Origin: Earliella scabrosa | Taxonomy: Eukaryota > Basidiomycota > Agaricomycetes > Polyporales > Polyporaceae | NCBI GenBank assembly: GCA_022605405.1 | Contig: JABYQQ010000019.1 | Coordinates: forward strand, 620,001-684,000 | Reading direction: 5' to 3' | DNA: 64,000 nucleotides | In this document: piece after piece, positions 24,750 to 34,345 of the stretch | Layout of the letters: every line of letters starts with the position of its first letter | How positions within the stretch are numbered: position 1 is the stretch's first letter | Notes under the pieces: generated by a model | Database searches by the model: none | What the model was told of the DNA's origin: nothing | What the model saw: only the letters and a program-made list of their open reading frames with translations | Program-made: the position numbers and the translations under genes

Positions 24750-27232
24750 TCAATCCTTCCGAAGCTCTTCTAGTTCGTCGTCATACACGATCGTGGCAGG
24801 GCCTCTGAAATGGGAGGTGAGTAATTATTGCAATCAAGTCGACACAGGATGAATAAGTACCTTTTCTCTTGACCCTGAAAACCATGCCCAGGTCGTCAGC
24901 CAGGCCTGAGGCTCAAAGTCATCGGAAGAACGCACATTCTCAGTCCATCGAATTTGTGCCCGCATCTCCGTCATCCCACACTGCAGAACTATCTCATATT
25001 GCTGCACAAACCACTTTCCACGAGACCCTTTCTGTGCAACCCGACGGACCTTGGACGTGTCTGCCATAATCGTGCAGAGGGGCGCATAGAAATCTATGTT
25101 TGTGATGTGAGCAGCGCCGGAGCAGGAATACCAAAAGCTGACTGACGCGGCTCGACGTCCGTCCAGTGAGGGTTGGCATCGCTACCCTTGTAGCACATGA
25201 TTTCCGCAGTCATACTGTCGAGGTCCTTCGCATTGGTTGACTCCGTGCGATACGAGCGCACGATCTCGGCGTTCGCTTGCACACTCGTGCCCTGTGCAGG
25301 ATATGATCAATGCGGATGCGCACGAACTGATTCCCTCGCGCGGTAGAGATACCTTAGTCAAAATAGCCGAGAACGCGTTGGGAACGACTACACGGCCGGA
25401 TGGGCGATGGATCTTGGTCCAACGACGAGCCTGGTGTTCGAGGTCCTTTGGGTCGAAATCGGCTGTACATTCGACTCCATACGTAGTCCGTATGACACGC
25501 GCTGAAACGAAGTTGTCAAGGTAGAACCGGACTGCCCCTTCGGACACAGCTTTGTTCCTTCGAAACGAAAGTGAGTGAGGCCCCGTGTCACAGCTGTAGG
25601 CTAGAACGCCTTACGTATGCGTATCCGGCCTGCAGAGGGTGAGACCAAGCGCCTTTAGGGACTTCTGCAGCGTAGCGTACAGCCAAGGGCTCGCTGCGAA
25701 TCCACCAACAAGGAATACCGTCTTGCAGAGACCGTAAGAGACTACAAACAATTTGCAGACAGGACGATGCTATCACCACAATCGATCGAGAGGCGACCTG
25801 GCGTTGTCGCTGCACCACGTTGACGATGCCGTCGTGAGACGGCTGGAAGAAAGAGGCCATCTCCGCCCTGCACGACAGGAGTCAACACTTGAAGGCGTCC
25901 ATAGGAGCCAGATGACATACCCAGTGAGCCCGAGCCGTCCACGGCGAATGTTGACGTTGAGATCATTGCAACCCATCGAACCAAATTTGATGTAGGCAAC
26001 CTCGCCGTCGTCCTTGAAGATGGGTTTGGTCGACTTCTCAAAGTAGTCGAGCATCGTCTTTACGTCCTCGTCATTTCCATACGCCGAGCTCTTGAGTTTA
26101 TCTGAGCCAACAATCAACATGTGAACAGTCGGGACAAGCTATGCCGTGCGCACTCTTGAGGAACTTCTCTGCTCGGACGTTCACGCGCGTAGAGCCCTGC
26201 ATGATACCTATACCCAAAGCATCTAAGAGCTATGAGCGTTGGAAGATATCCACGATAAAACTCACATTCGGCTGACGTGATCTCCTCCACAGCGAGGGGC
26301 GTCGTCGATGTGAACGCATAGCTGCTGATGTCAACTGTACCGCCTCCAGCATCAATGATCATGACACTCTTGCCAGTCTGAAACCCAGATGAACGTCAGT
26401 CATCACCACAGACATGGACCACATAACCGTACCTCGATAGTTTCCGAAGCCAATCCACTCTGTATGCAGTACTGCAAGCTCGCCTCGCCCTCGGTGACAA
26501 AGTGTACCCGCGCGCGCCCCGCAGCGTCGTCCGGGACCAATCCCGCGAGGACAGCGGCCTCGCGCATCTTGCCCTGCTGGAGCCCTTCCCAGCCGTTCGG
26601 ATGAGAGAGCACGAATTCGATCTGGTCCTTGAGCGAATTCCAGAGACTCTCCCCGCTCGCATGGGTCTCCGTGATGTACCGTTTCGTGCACGAGAACATG
26701 TAGCCGAGGAAGTCCGCAAAGACCTGGAGCACCGTCTTCCCCGGTGGAAGCGGCGGGAGGCTGCGTCTGCTCACCTCCTCGGAGTCCAGACGCTCGGGTC
26801 GCAAGTGAAGTTTGAACCTGGAGGTGCGAGGGTCACGAATGACGACGATGCACCAGAGGCTTTCATGGGCACATCACATACCATTGAACAAACACCAGCT
26901 CTTCGTCTTCAGCTTCAAGCTCAATTCCGGGAGCAGCAGCTTCGGCCCCGGCGGAGTGGAGTGTGCCATCAGGTCGGTAATACAGGATAGAGGGGATCTT
27001 CGAGTCACCCGCGGCGTTCTCCTGGCCAGGAAAGCTGCATCGTACGCCAGTGATGAGTCTGATATGCGTCAATCCTCAACGTGAACGAAGATGCGTACCG
27101 TGTAACTCCCTGGACCTTGGGGACCTCGCCGGGGTCGAGGATAGTGTACGAGACGCCCGAGAACGTGGTGCCGATGTCAATGCCCAAGACCAGTTTGCGA
27201 GAGAGACCAGCGTAAGGCTTCAGGGGAGCCAT
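24750..27232 (-). CDS. Hsp70-like (HSPA12-type) ATPase H4
   Basis: About 595 residues in a dozen exons; start ATG gives MAPLKPYAGLSRKLVLGIDI. Phosphate-1 loop GIDIGTTFSGVSY; phosphate-2 motif VMIIDAGGGTVDISSYAF near 26330; adenosine-type VFLVGGFAASPWLY near 25690. H4 is the most divergent copy. It has VNIRRGRLGLTG where others have QLMLTG, a distinct segment near 25300-25500 (RVIRTTYGVECTADFD), and the C-terminus TIVYDDELEELRKD instead of DLEVS(R/H). The frame is open throughout. CC3 converges on its 3' end, but no coiled-coil gene lies upstream; an F-box-like gene on the same strand follows instead. Confidence 0.87.
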
Positions 27233-27767
27233 AGCAATCGACGGCAGTGGGGCGAGCAAAGACGACGGTGGTAGTCGCTTGCACACCGAGGCAGAGGGGA
27301 TGGTTGACGGCTGCGAAGCTCGGCACACTTTGTGTGCTGCGGTAGCTGGAGTAGGGTCAGTGAGCGTGTTAAGCGCAGTCACCACATGCCTGCCATACGC
27401 CTTCTTCACGCTGTCAAGGGTAGGAGAGCGCATGTTAGAAGGCGATGCCGTCGTCCCCCGGGGGGTCGAACCCCAGCCTATAACGGACGTGACAAACATG
27501 GGTTCCTCAAGCCCTGCACGTTACGATTGATCGACGAGCAGTGACCAACGAGAACCGCAGCCCGTGGTATACTCGTGTCAACCATCGTTCAAATGGTGCG
27601 ATACGACGTCGCAGTCATGGACCAATAGCACTAGTCCGGTCGCTAAATGCTGTACAATGATGATCAAGAATAGATAGCGATATAACTGGGTGAGACTCCT
27701 TTAGTAGGCCTCTCGCGGACGAACCATGTTACGAGCGTACCATGAGAGTACAGTAAGCCAGCGTGGC
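27233..27767. promoter_or_regulatory. H4 upstream region with TGCTGCGGTAG
   Basis: 535 bp between the H4 ATG and the stop of the F-box-like gene B. It contains TGCTGCGGTAG at 27335-27345, 103 bp from the H4 ATG, in the same orientation as in the H2/CC2 and H3/CC3 promoter regions. There is no coiled-coil gene here. A GC-rich palindromic patch near 27450-27475 resembles a tRNA T-arm but has no matching acceptor stem. Confidence 0.5.
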
Positions 27768-29288
27768 TCACGACGTTGCATGTCCCGTGTCCATCGGTCT
27801 GCGCATGTCGAGAGTTACATCCCCACCACGCCACTTCATGGAGAACACGACATGCTGCAATGCAGGAACCGTAATGAACATCTTCGCGACCATTTCGTGG
27901 CAATCCACCTTGTCGCACGAGATGGCGAGCGTAGAGCGCGGAGTAGGAGGCCGTGGAGGCGGAGGGGTGCACTCGGAGCCGGATGTAGCCATCACTGGTG
28001 TCGAGTCCCGCCGTAGCACGTTCGATTTGACAATGATATCGAGATTGAGGTTTTTCACGGGAAGAGGCTGCAGGGCGCGGACAAAGTCCGACTGCGATAC
28101 TCCATGAGTAAGCATCTCGTTGAGATTGGAACGGCCACTGCGCACCATGAAGTCGTCAAGACCAGGGTTCACAGCCTTCTCGGGGTCGAGCGAGACATAC
28201 GCCGGAAGTTTGAGCGTCACGAGCTCTTCCAAGCCTGGTGAACGCAACATGCTCGGGATGTTCTTGTAGTCGAAGTTGAATCTGAGCTGAAGATCGAGCT
28301 GGCGTGGGCGGGCCTGCGCGACAACCGGCGCGAACAGCTTCCACTCCTTATCCCTCACGAAATCCAGGACAAGCTTGTCAATGCGACCTGCAATGCCGGA
28401 CACGTATAGGTCGAAGAGCGTGCCCAAGTAGGACTCCAGCTGCGGCCACCGCCTGGCGCTTTGCTGTATGGCGAGATGGTGCTCGCGCGACGGCCGAAAG
28501 GCGTCGATGAGTTCGTCGCTGGACTTGAGATCGGAGTGGTAGTCTTCGAGGTACGTGTAGAGTTGCAGGTTCTTGACGTTCGGGAATGCGCGCGACCACG
28601 AAGCCGTTGCGGGATAGTGCACGGTCATGCCTCCGATCACCAGATGTGTGACCTTGGAGTATACGGGAAGCTCGCGGTCCTCGTCGTCAGAGGCGTAGTG
28701 GCTCGAGATGGACGTCAGCGTCGCACGGGCGTTCTTGAACAGCAGCGCCGGGCTCCAGTCGTCGATTAGTTCAGGCTCCCCAAGAACCCATGCATCAATG
28801 TCGATGTGGAAGTTCTCCCTCAAGTCGGCAGTCTCGAGTGGCCAGTGTATCGTCTCCAGAAATGCGGCCGCGCGCTCGCCAGCAGGGATAATGAGGTGTT
28901 TGATGTTCGGAAGCGCAGCAAGCGCGAGAGGGAGCGAGGGGTCGATGGCGAGCGTGACCTCAGCGTTATCGAACTCGAGCCTCTCCAAGTTTGTAGCGCT
29001 AGGAAGAGCCCTTGCCAGGCGTTGAGCCACTGCCGAGGAGAACATGGTGCCCCGGAACTGTAGCGACCGGATGTACTGCCATCGACGATGCTTCTCGGCG
29101 CGCATGAAACGGAGGAAAAGGTGGATATCTTCGTCATCATCCAGCCGGACCTCCTTTTGAAGCACAAAGCGAGGGCATATTCGATAGGCGCTGTGGCATG
29201 TTAACATCATCGCGCATAGAGTCCGCCTCGATTCAGTCAACGAGGCCACGAGGGGTAACAGGTCGAAGTTGAGCGGACCATCGCGCAT
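27768..29288 (-). CDS. F-box-like protein B (subfamily 1)
   Basis: Predicted 488 residues with an intron at 28092-28145 (GTGCGC donor, CGCAG acceptor). The 54-bp intron has no stop and keeps the frame, so an unspliced form would add 18 residues; gene A has a frame-breaking intron at the same place, which supports splicing. The protein is strongly similar to A along its whole length (LNFDLLPLVASLTESRRTL, TCHSAYRICPRFVLQ, FLRFMRAEKHRRWQYIRSL, FLETIHWPLETADLRE). The F-box-like N-terminus is followed by weak leucine-rich segments. A role as SCF adaptor is inferred from family type only. It is the first of three same-strand F-box-like genes. Confidence 0.84.
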   Translation of the reverse strand: MRDGPLNFDLLPLVASLTESRRTLCAMMLTCHSAYRICPRFVLQKEVRLDDDEDIHLFLRFMRAEKHRRWQYIRSLQFRGTMFSSAVAQRLARALPSATNLERLEFDNAEVTLAIDPSLPLALAALPNIKHLIIPAGERAAAFLETIHWPLETADLRENFHIDIDAWVLGEPELIDDWSPALLFKNARATLTSISSHYASDDEDRELPVYSKVTHLVIGGMTVHYPATASWSRAFPNVKNLQLYTYLEDYHSDLKSSDELIDAFRPSREHHLAIQQSARRWPQLESYLGTLFDLYVSGIAGRIDKLVLDFVRDKEWKLFAPVVAQARPRQLDLQLRFNFDYKNIPSMLRSPGLEELVTLKLPAYVSLDPEKAVNPGLDDFMVRSGRSNLNEMLTHGVSQSDFVRALQPLPVKNLNLDIIVKSNVLRRDSTPVMATSGSECTPPPPRPPTPRSTLAISCDKVDCHEMVAKMFITVPALQHVVFSMKWRGGDVTLDMRRPMDTGHATS

Positions 29289-29737
29289 GGAGCCCTGAGA
29301 TATTTGGAGGGTTAGTGGTGAGGTTATTTCAAATGCACAGTGGACATACCGGTTGGTACATGCAGAGGACAGGATCCACTGAACATGGGTCGAGGAAAAT
29401 GAGTCACCCGAGTCGTGGTGGCAACCGAGGTCATTAAGCGCTAGATCGAGATAGGGAACCTACGTAAATCCTGGATTCCCACGCACGCTGCGCTGCGCGG
29501 AATTTGCATGAATGGCGCTGTAGTCAGATTCAGGCATATAGAACAAGCACAACGCACTCACTACCTCCACATCTCCATGTCGAATCACGTATTGCAGGTG
29601 AAGGCCACATCATCCGAGGTCTCATCCGCTACTTAATCGGGTTGAGCACAGACAAGATTGACATGAACGGGAGAGATACCAGTCTAACTGACAGAAAAAT
29701 AGCTCCAAAACCACTACCATAAGCCACGGCATGCATT
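29289..29737. other. spacer between F-box-like genes B and C
   Basis: About 450 bp carrying the promoter of B and the 3' end of C. No repeats or open frames of note. Confidence 0.5.
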
Positions 29738-31258
29738 TCACGAAAGTGAGATCTTGTCCGTGGGTCTGTCAGCTTCAAGAGTCACTTCTCCCCCGCACCA
29801 CTTGATCCCGAACACCACATGATGCAACGCAGGCACAGCGAAGAACAGTGCCACAATATTTGCGTTGTAATCGGCCGTGTCGCACGAGATGACAAGAGGT
29901 TGTTGCGGTGAAAGTGAAGTGGGATCCTCGGGGCGAGATGGAGCTTCGCCCGCTGCCCTAGAACGTGACCCCTTCGCGGTTATGACAATCTCAAGAGTCA
30001 GACGTTCAAGAGGCAGAGGGCGGAGAGCGCTCGTCAAGTCGAACTGCGCAAACAGCACGATGAGCATCACGCAAGATCACAAGACTGGAATGAGCAAAGC
30101 GTGACGTACTATGAAGTCACTTAGGCCGGGGTTCACAGCGCCCTCCGGGTCAAGCTGAATATGCACAGGGAGCGTGAGCGCCACGAGCTCTTCCAATCCC
30201 GGCGAACCCAACAGCTCGGGAATCTTCTTGTAGTCGACATCGGCCATGAACTCCAGCTTGAGCTCACGCGGACGCGCCTGCGCGATAACCGCCGCAAAAA
30301 GCTTCCAGTGCTTCTGCTTCAAGGGCTTCGCGGAGATCTTGTGGATACGACCCGCCACGCCGGACGCGTATAGGTCGGGGAGTGCCCCCGTGTAGGACTC
30401 GAGGTCAGCCCACCGCCCTGCGCGCAGCATGACAGCAAGATAGTCCGCACGGCGCCGTGCGAAGTCGTAGATGTCGCCGTCGGCCCAGTACTCGTGCATG
30501 GCTTCGAGAGACGTGCTAACCTCCAGGTGCCTGACGTTTGGGAATGTGCGAGACCACGCGGCGGCCGCAGGATAGTCCAGCTCGTGACCGGTCATCACTA
30601 GGCGCGTGACGTTGGGATAGACGGGGAGGACGAAGTCCACGTATGCGCGATCATCGCCGTAGTGGCTCGTGACGGACTTGAGCGTCGCGCAGGCGTTCTT
30701 TAGGAGCAGCGCCGCGCTCCACTCGTAGTTGAGCTCCCGCGGGCCTTGGCTCCAGTAGTCGTCCTCGGGGTGCATGTCCGTAAGTAGCTCGGCTGTCTCG
30801 AGAGGCCAGCTAATCGTCTCCAGAAACGCCGCCGCATGGTGTCCGACAGGAATGACGAGATCCTTCACGTTCGGGAGTGCGACAAGTGCGAGACGGAGGG
30901 AGGGGTCCGCGGTGTTGAGCGTGACCGCGGCATCGTCGAATACCAGCCTCTCCAAGTTCGTGGCGCGTGGAAGGTCCGCTGCGAGTCGCTGAGCCATCTC
31001 CATGCAGAACTCGGTCTTCCCGAACCGGAGCGACCCGAGATATTGCCATCGACTATTATCTTCTGCGCGCATGAAACGGAGGAAACGATGGATGCTCTTG
31101 TTACCATGTAGTCCGGCCTCCTGTTGAAGGACGAGACGAGGGCAGAAGCGGTAGGCGTCGTGGCACGTCAACATGATCGCGCATAGCGTCCGTCTCGATT
31201 CGGTGAAGGAGGCCACGAGAGGTAATAAGTCGTAGTTGAGCGCTGGTAGTTCGTGCAT
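29738..31258 (-). CDS. F-box-like protein C (subfamily 1)
   Basis: Predicted 484 residues; intron 30044-30109 at the same position as in A and B, supported by the resumed homology (FDLTSALRPLPLERLTLEI). N-terminus LNYDLLPLVASFTESRRTL and TCHDAYRFCPRLVLQQ match A and B. C is more divergent than A is from B, with its own charged segment near 30480-30500 and a shorter proline-poor linker before the last domain. The start is the ATG that aligns with its paralogues. The stop follows PTDKISLS. Confidence 0.82.
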
Positions 31259-31633
31259 GGTGCCCTAGGCTACGGTTCCAGTGAGGAAGTCTGTGGGCAC
31301 GGGAATCGAGTGGGCGAAGGGGACTCAGGGGGCGAGGGGCGGTGGCTTGGGAGTAATGAGTTGGATTCGAGTCAGCCTGAGTCACGCACTGAGGGTAGTA
31401 CGTACGTAAGCGCCCGTCGTGCGGAACTCTAACGTCCAACTTCGGCAAAGGAGATGACTGCTGAACATTGACCGGTGTGAAACTGAAAATAATTAGTATG
31501 ACGAAGATACTCCACTGCAACCAGAATATTCCAATGAAACGACACGATGGCGACGTGATTGCCCCAATGTGCCTGCGCTGAGCTGAGTTAGACTTTGATT
31601 CGACCTGCATGGGAGCTATCCGTGAACTTACCG
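31259..31633. other. spacer between F-box-like genes C and D
   Basis: About 375 bp with the promoter of C; nothing else recognised. Confidence 0.45.
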
Positions 31634-33156
31634 TCACCCGTGAACCAAAAGTGTTCTCCTCTCGTAGTGCTCCTTGCACCATTCCATCTCCCGCACGCCG
31701 TAGATATCCAGGTGGATGTCCGTGAGGGTCGGAACGACGTGGAATAAGTTCCTGCAGAACGCGGTGCGATCGAGGTTGTGCAATGACTGTTCCGCAAGGG
31801 CTAGAGGTTCTCGTGGAGCGGGCGGGACCTCCGGTTCACCAATGTACATGATGTTGTGCCACATGATACGCATGCGCGCTCGAGATAAGTACGTGCAGTC
31901 GATGCAGAGCCTGAGCTGACATAGCTTCGGAAGGACTCTCAGAGCAGCAACGCCCTGTACCTGGACCACCGGGTTAATTCATTCTAGGAGATGAGGCGGA
32001 ACAAGCTCACCAATGAGCTCGCCACGTCGGAATTGATCTCCTTGTTGGAGAAGGAGACCATGATCTCGAGATCTGAGACGTCCCGGAGTCCGTCCGCGCT
32101 TTGCTGGAGGTAGGTAACAAATTCCGAAGCGAACACTGATCCCTCCGTACGAAGATAGAGCTTGACCGGACGGGCATACCGCATAGTCTCTGGCAGGAGT
32201 GCTAAGCACACCGCTGTGTCTTGGATATGGATGCTGCGAATGTGGCAAGGAAGTCCGAGAATGAAGAGATCGGCTGTGCAGCTGCACGAGACTTCCTCCA
32301 GACGGACCCAACCCCCGCTTGCTAGGGCGTCCATGTTGCGTTGACGAATCTCTTGGAATTCCTCCAGGTCATCTTCGGTGAGCGGGCCGCGCGAGGTCTC
32401 GTTCGAGGAGAAGGTGAGGTGCGTGAGTTTGGGGTAAGTCGCGTACAGCCCGTTGGTGACTGGAAAGTGAACGCCCCTTATGACGAGACGTCGGAGAGAT
32501 GGGTACACGTATGGTCCCGGCCGCCACTCGAGCATGTATAGCCAGTCGCTGACGTCTAGACTCGTGAGGGTAGAACGTGCGGTCTGGAGAAGAGCAGCGG
32601 GATGTATCCGAGCTTCAAGGTTCGGCTCGTCCCAATCGCCGCTCAGCTCGTCGGCTCCATCAAGCTCCACGGTGACAAGGGGCCAACTGATGCTCTCCAG
32701 GAACTTGCAGGTGTGCTTGGCTGCATGACGGATCTTGAGATGCTTGATGTTCACGAGCGAGGCGAGTGCAAGGGAGAGAGTGGGGTGATGCGAGAATACT
32801 TGCTCTGCGTTCCAGATCTCGACGTGCTCGAGATTTGTAGCTCGACCAACGCCGTCCACGAGTGCTTCCATTAGTTCTTGATGGCGGGGTAGATACCCGA
32901 TTTTGAGGCCGCGAAGAAAGCACCACCGTCGACCATTTTCAGCGGCCATGAAGTAAAGAAAGGACCTGAGGACTACTTCCAGTGGCTTCCGCCCGAAACC
33001 AGAGAGATTGACTGGTTCGACTACTAGTAACAGGCGGGTCGTATGCCGGCGAAGTGCGCGAGAGCAGCATGCCAGGCACAACAGAGTCGATATGTCAGTC
33101 TTCTCAGCGATGAGAGACAAGATATCATAATTCAAGACGGGGACGTGGGAAGCCAT
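31634..33156 (-). CDS. F-box-like protein D (subfamily 2)
   Basis: Predicted 490 residues; intron 31961-32010 joins SSL to VQGVAALRVLPKL. The start is the ATG for MASHVPVLNYDILSLIAEKT. Shared with E, F and G: DIL..IAE, a CC..LxR pair, FMAAENGRRWCFLRGL, LASLVNIKHLKIRHAAKHTC, FLESISWPLVTVEL, ILGLPCH(I/V)R and a last domain FDRRAFYR-like segment, here LDRTAFCRNLFHVVPTLTDI. It is clearly the outlier of subfamily 2 and ends differently (RRTLLVHG rather than RSEIVA or RLEVVA). An F-box-like adaptor role is family inference. Confidence 0.8.
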
Positions 33157-34345
33157 TGAGCTACGTAGTACGAATGTGAGTGAGTGACGGATGGAATCAA
33201 CAGGAGTTGCCACGTCACTGCAGACTTACCTGTATCGCCTGTCGTGAGCGGTGCTCTGCTGTTTCTGTGTTCACGGTAGATACCAGCACTAGGTAGTCCT
33301 GCAATCGTTAGTTTTCCAAGTCATTCGAACATTGCAGTGTGGTCACGTACGTACACTGCCAACAGACTGGATAACAGTTCATGTCGAGCCGAGCACCGGG
33401 CGTACTTTGCCGAGGCTATCACCCAAAGGCGCTTAAAGGATTAGCGGCACCCGAGCTTGAGCTATACACAAGGTGACGTAGGAAGCGTAGCGTATACTAT
33501 TTTTCTGCCACTGTGCATACGAACGCGACATATGACACTAAGTGTACTGGACGGAGTGGCCAGGAGTTCGACCCGGAGAAGATGCATCCCGGCGCTAATC
33601 TCCTTACGTAATTCTCGTTGCTGCCACTCGCGTGAAGCGGGTCTGAGCGGCTAAACCTACTACCCTCCTCCTCCTCCGACTCGTCAACCCGAACCACCGC
33701 ATACTGTCTACAACGCACGTGCCGCCTCAGCAGGCGGACTGGGCGATTGAGGAGCTCGAGCAGGCGGATGCGCTCCGCAAGCTCCCGCAGGAGCTCTTCG
33801 ACATGGTCGCCGGCCACGTAAGAGAGGTTACCATCACGCGTGAACAGGCAGAGGCGGACCGTGATGCACTCATGAAGGAGCGCTCAGAGTTCGTCATCGA
33901 GCACAACGAGCGGGTGTTCGAGCTCGAGTTCAATATGTGTGAGCACTGATTACATGTTATGCTACACCACATAAACAGTGCATAGGTACTACATCCCTCG
34001 GACAGTCCATTCATCGCCCAGGCCAATTGCGGATAGAGGAGAGGCTAGTCTAAAGACTGAGTACCCCTTATCCTTTCCTCCTCGCAGTGGGGACGCATCT
34101 ATGTTATCCTGAGAACCCTTCGCGTCCGCACGCATGTACAAACACGACAGCGTCTACACCGCAGACTGGGAGACTGGGAGACTGGAGTATGCGTATGTTC
34201 GTACGTAGATCGGAGACTAGGAGTATGCAAGAATCAGAACAGTTCCAGTCTGAGAACAGAAGCGAGAGCATGTACCGAGAACACGAACGGAAAGGGATAA
34301 ACTAACTCAACGAAGAAGATCGTCCAACTCCAGCGGCCCTCTCCC
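33157..34345. other. 1.2 kb spacer with a doubtful short open frame
   Basis: Contains the promoter of gene D and the 3' side of the TMEM184-like gene. At 33719-33949 a charged, helix-rich 76-codon frame has good codon character (EELEQADALRKLPQELFD), but it begins at GTG with no ATG and I find no convincing exon to join. It may be an exon of an undetected gene or a relic. Otherwise empty. Confidence 0.4.

Noticed and set aside
27440..27535. Possible tRNA gene on the minus strand (GGTTCGACCCC resembling a T-arm)
   Set aside because: The T-arm can be drawn, but the acceptor strands do not pair beyond three bases and no anticodon stem forms; at best a tRNA-derived fragment.
33719..33949. 76-codon charged, helical open frame
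   Set aside because: It begins at GTG with no upstream ATG or acceptor site I could justify and no homologue in the window.
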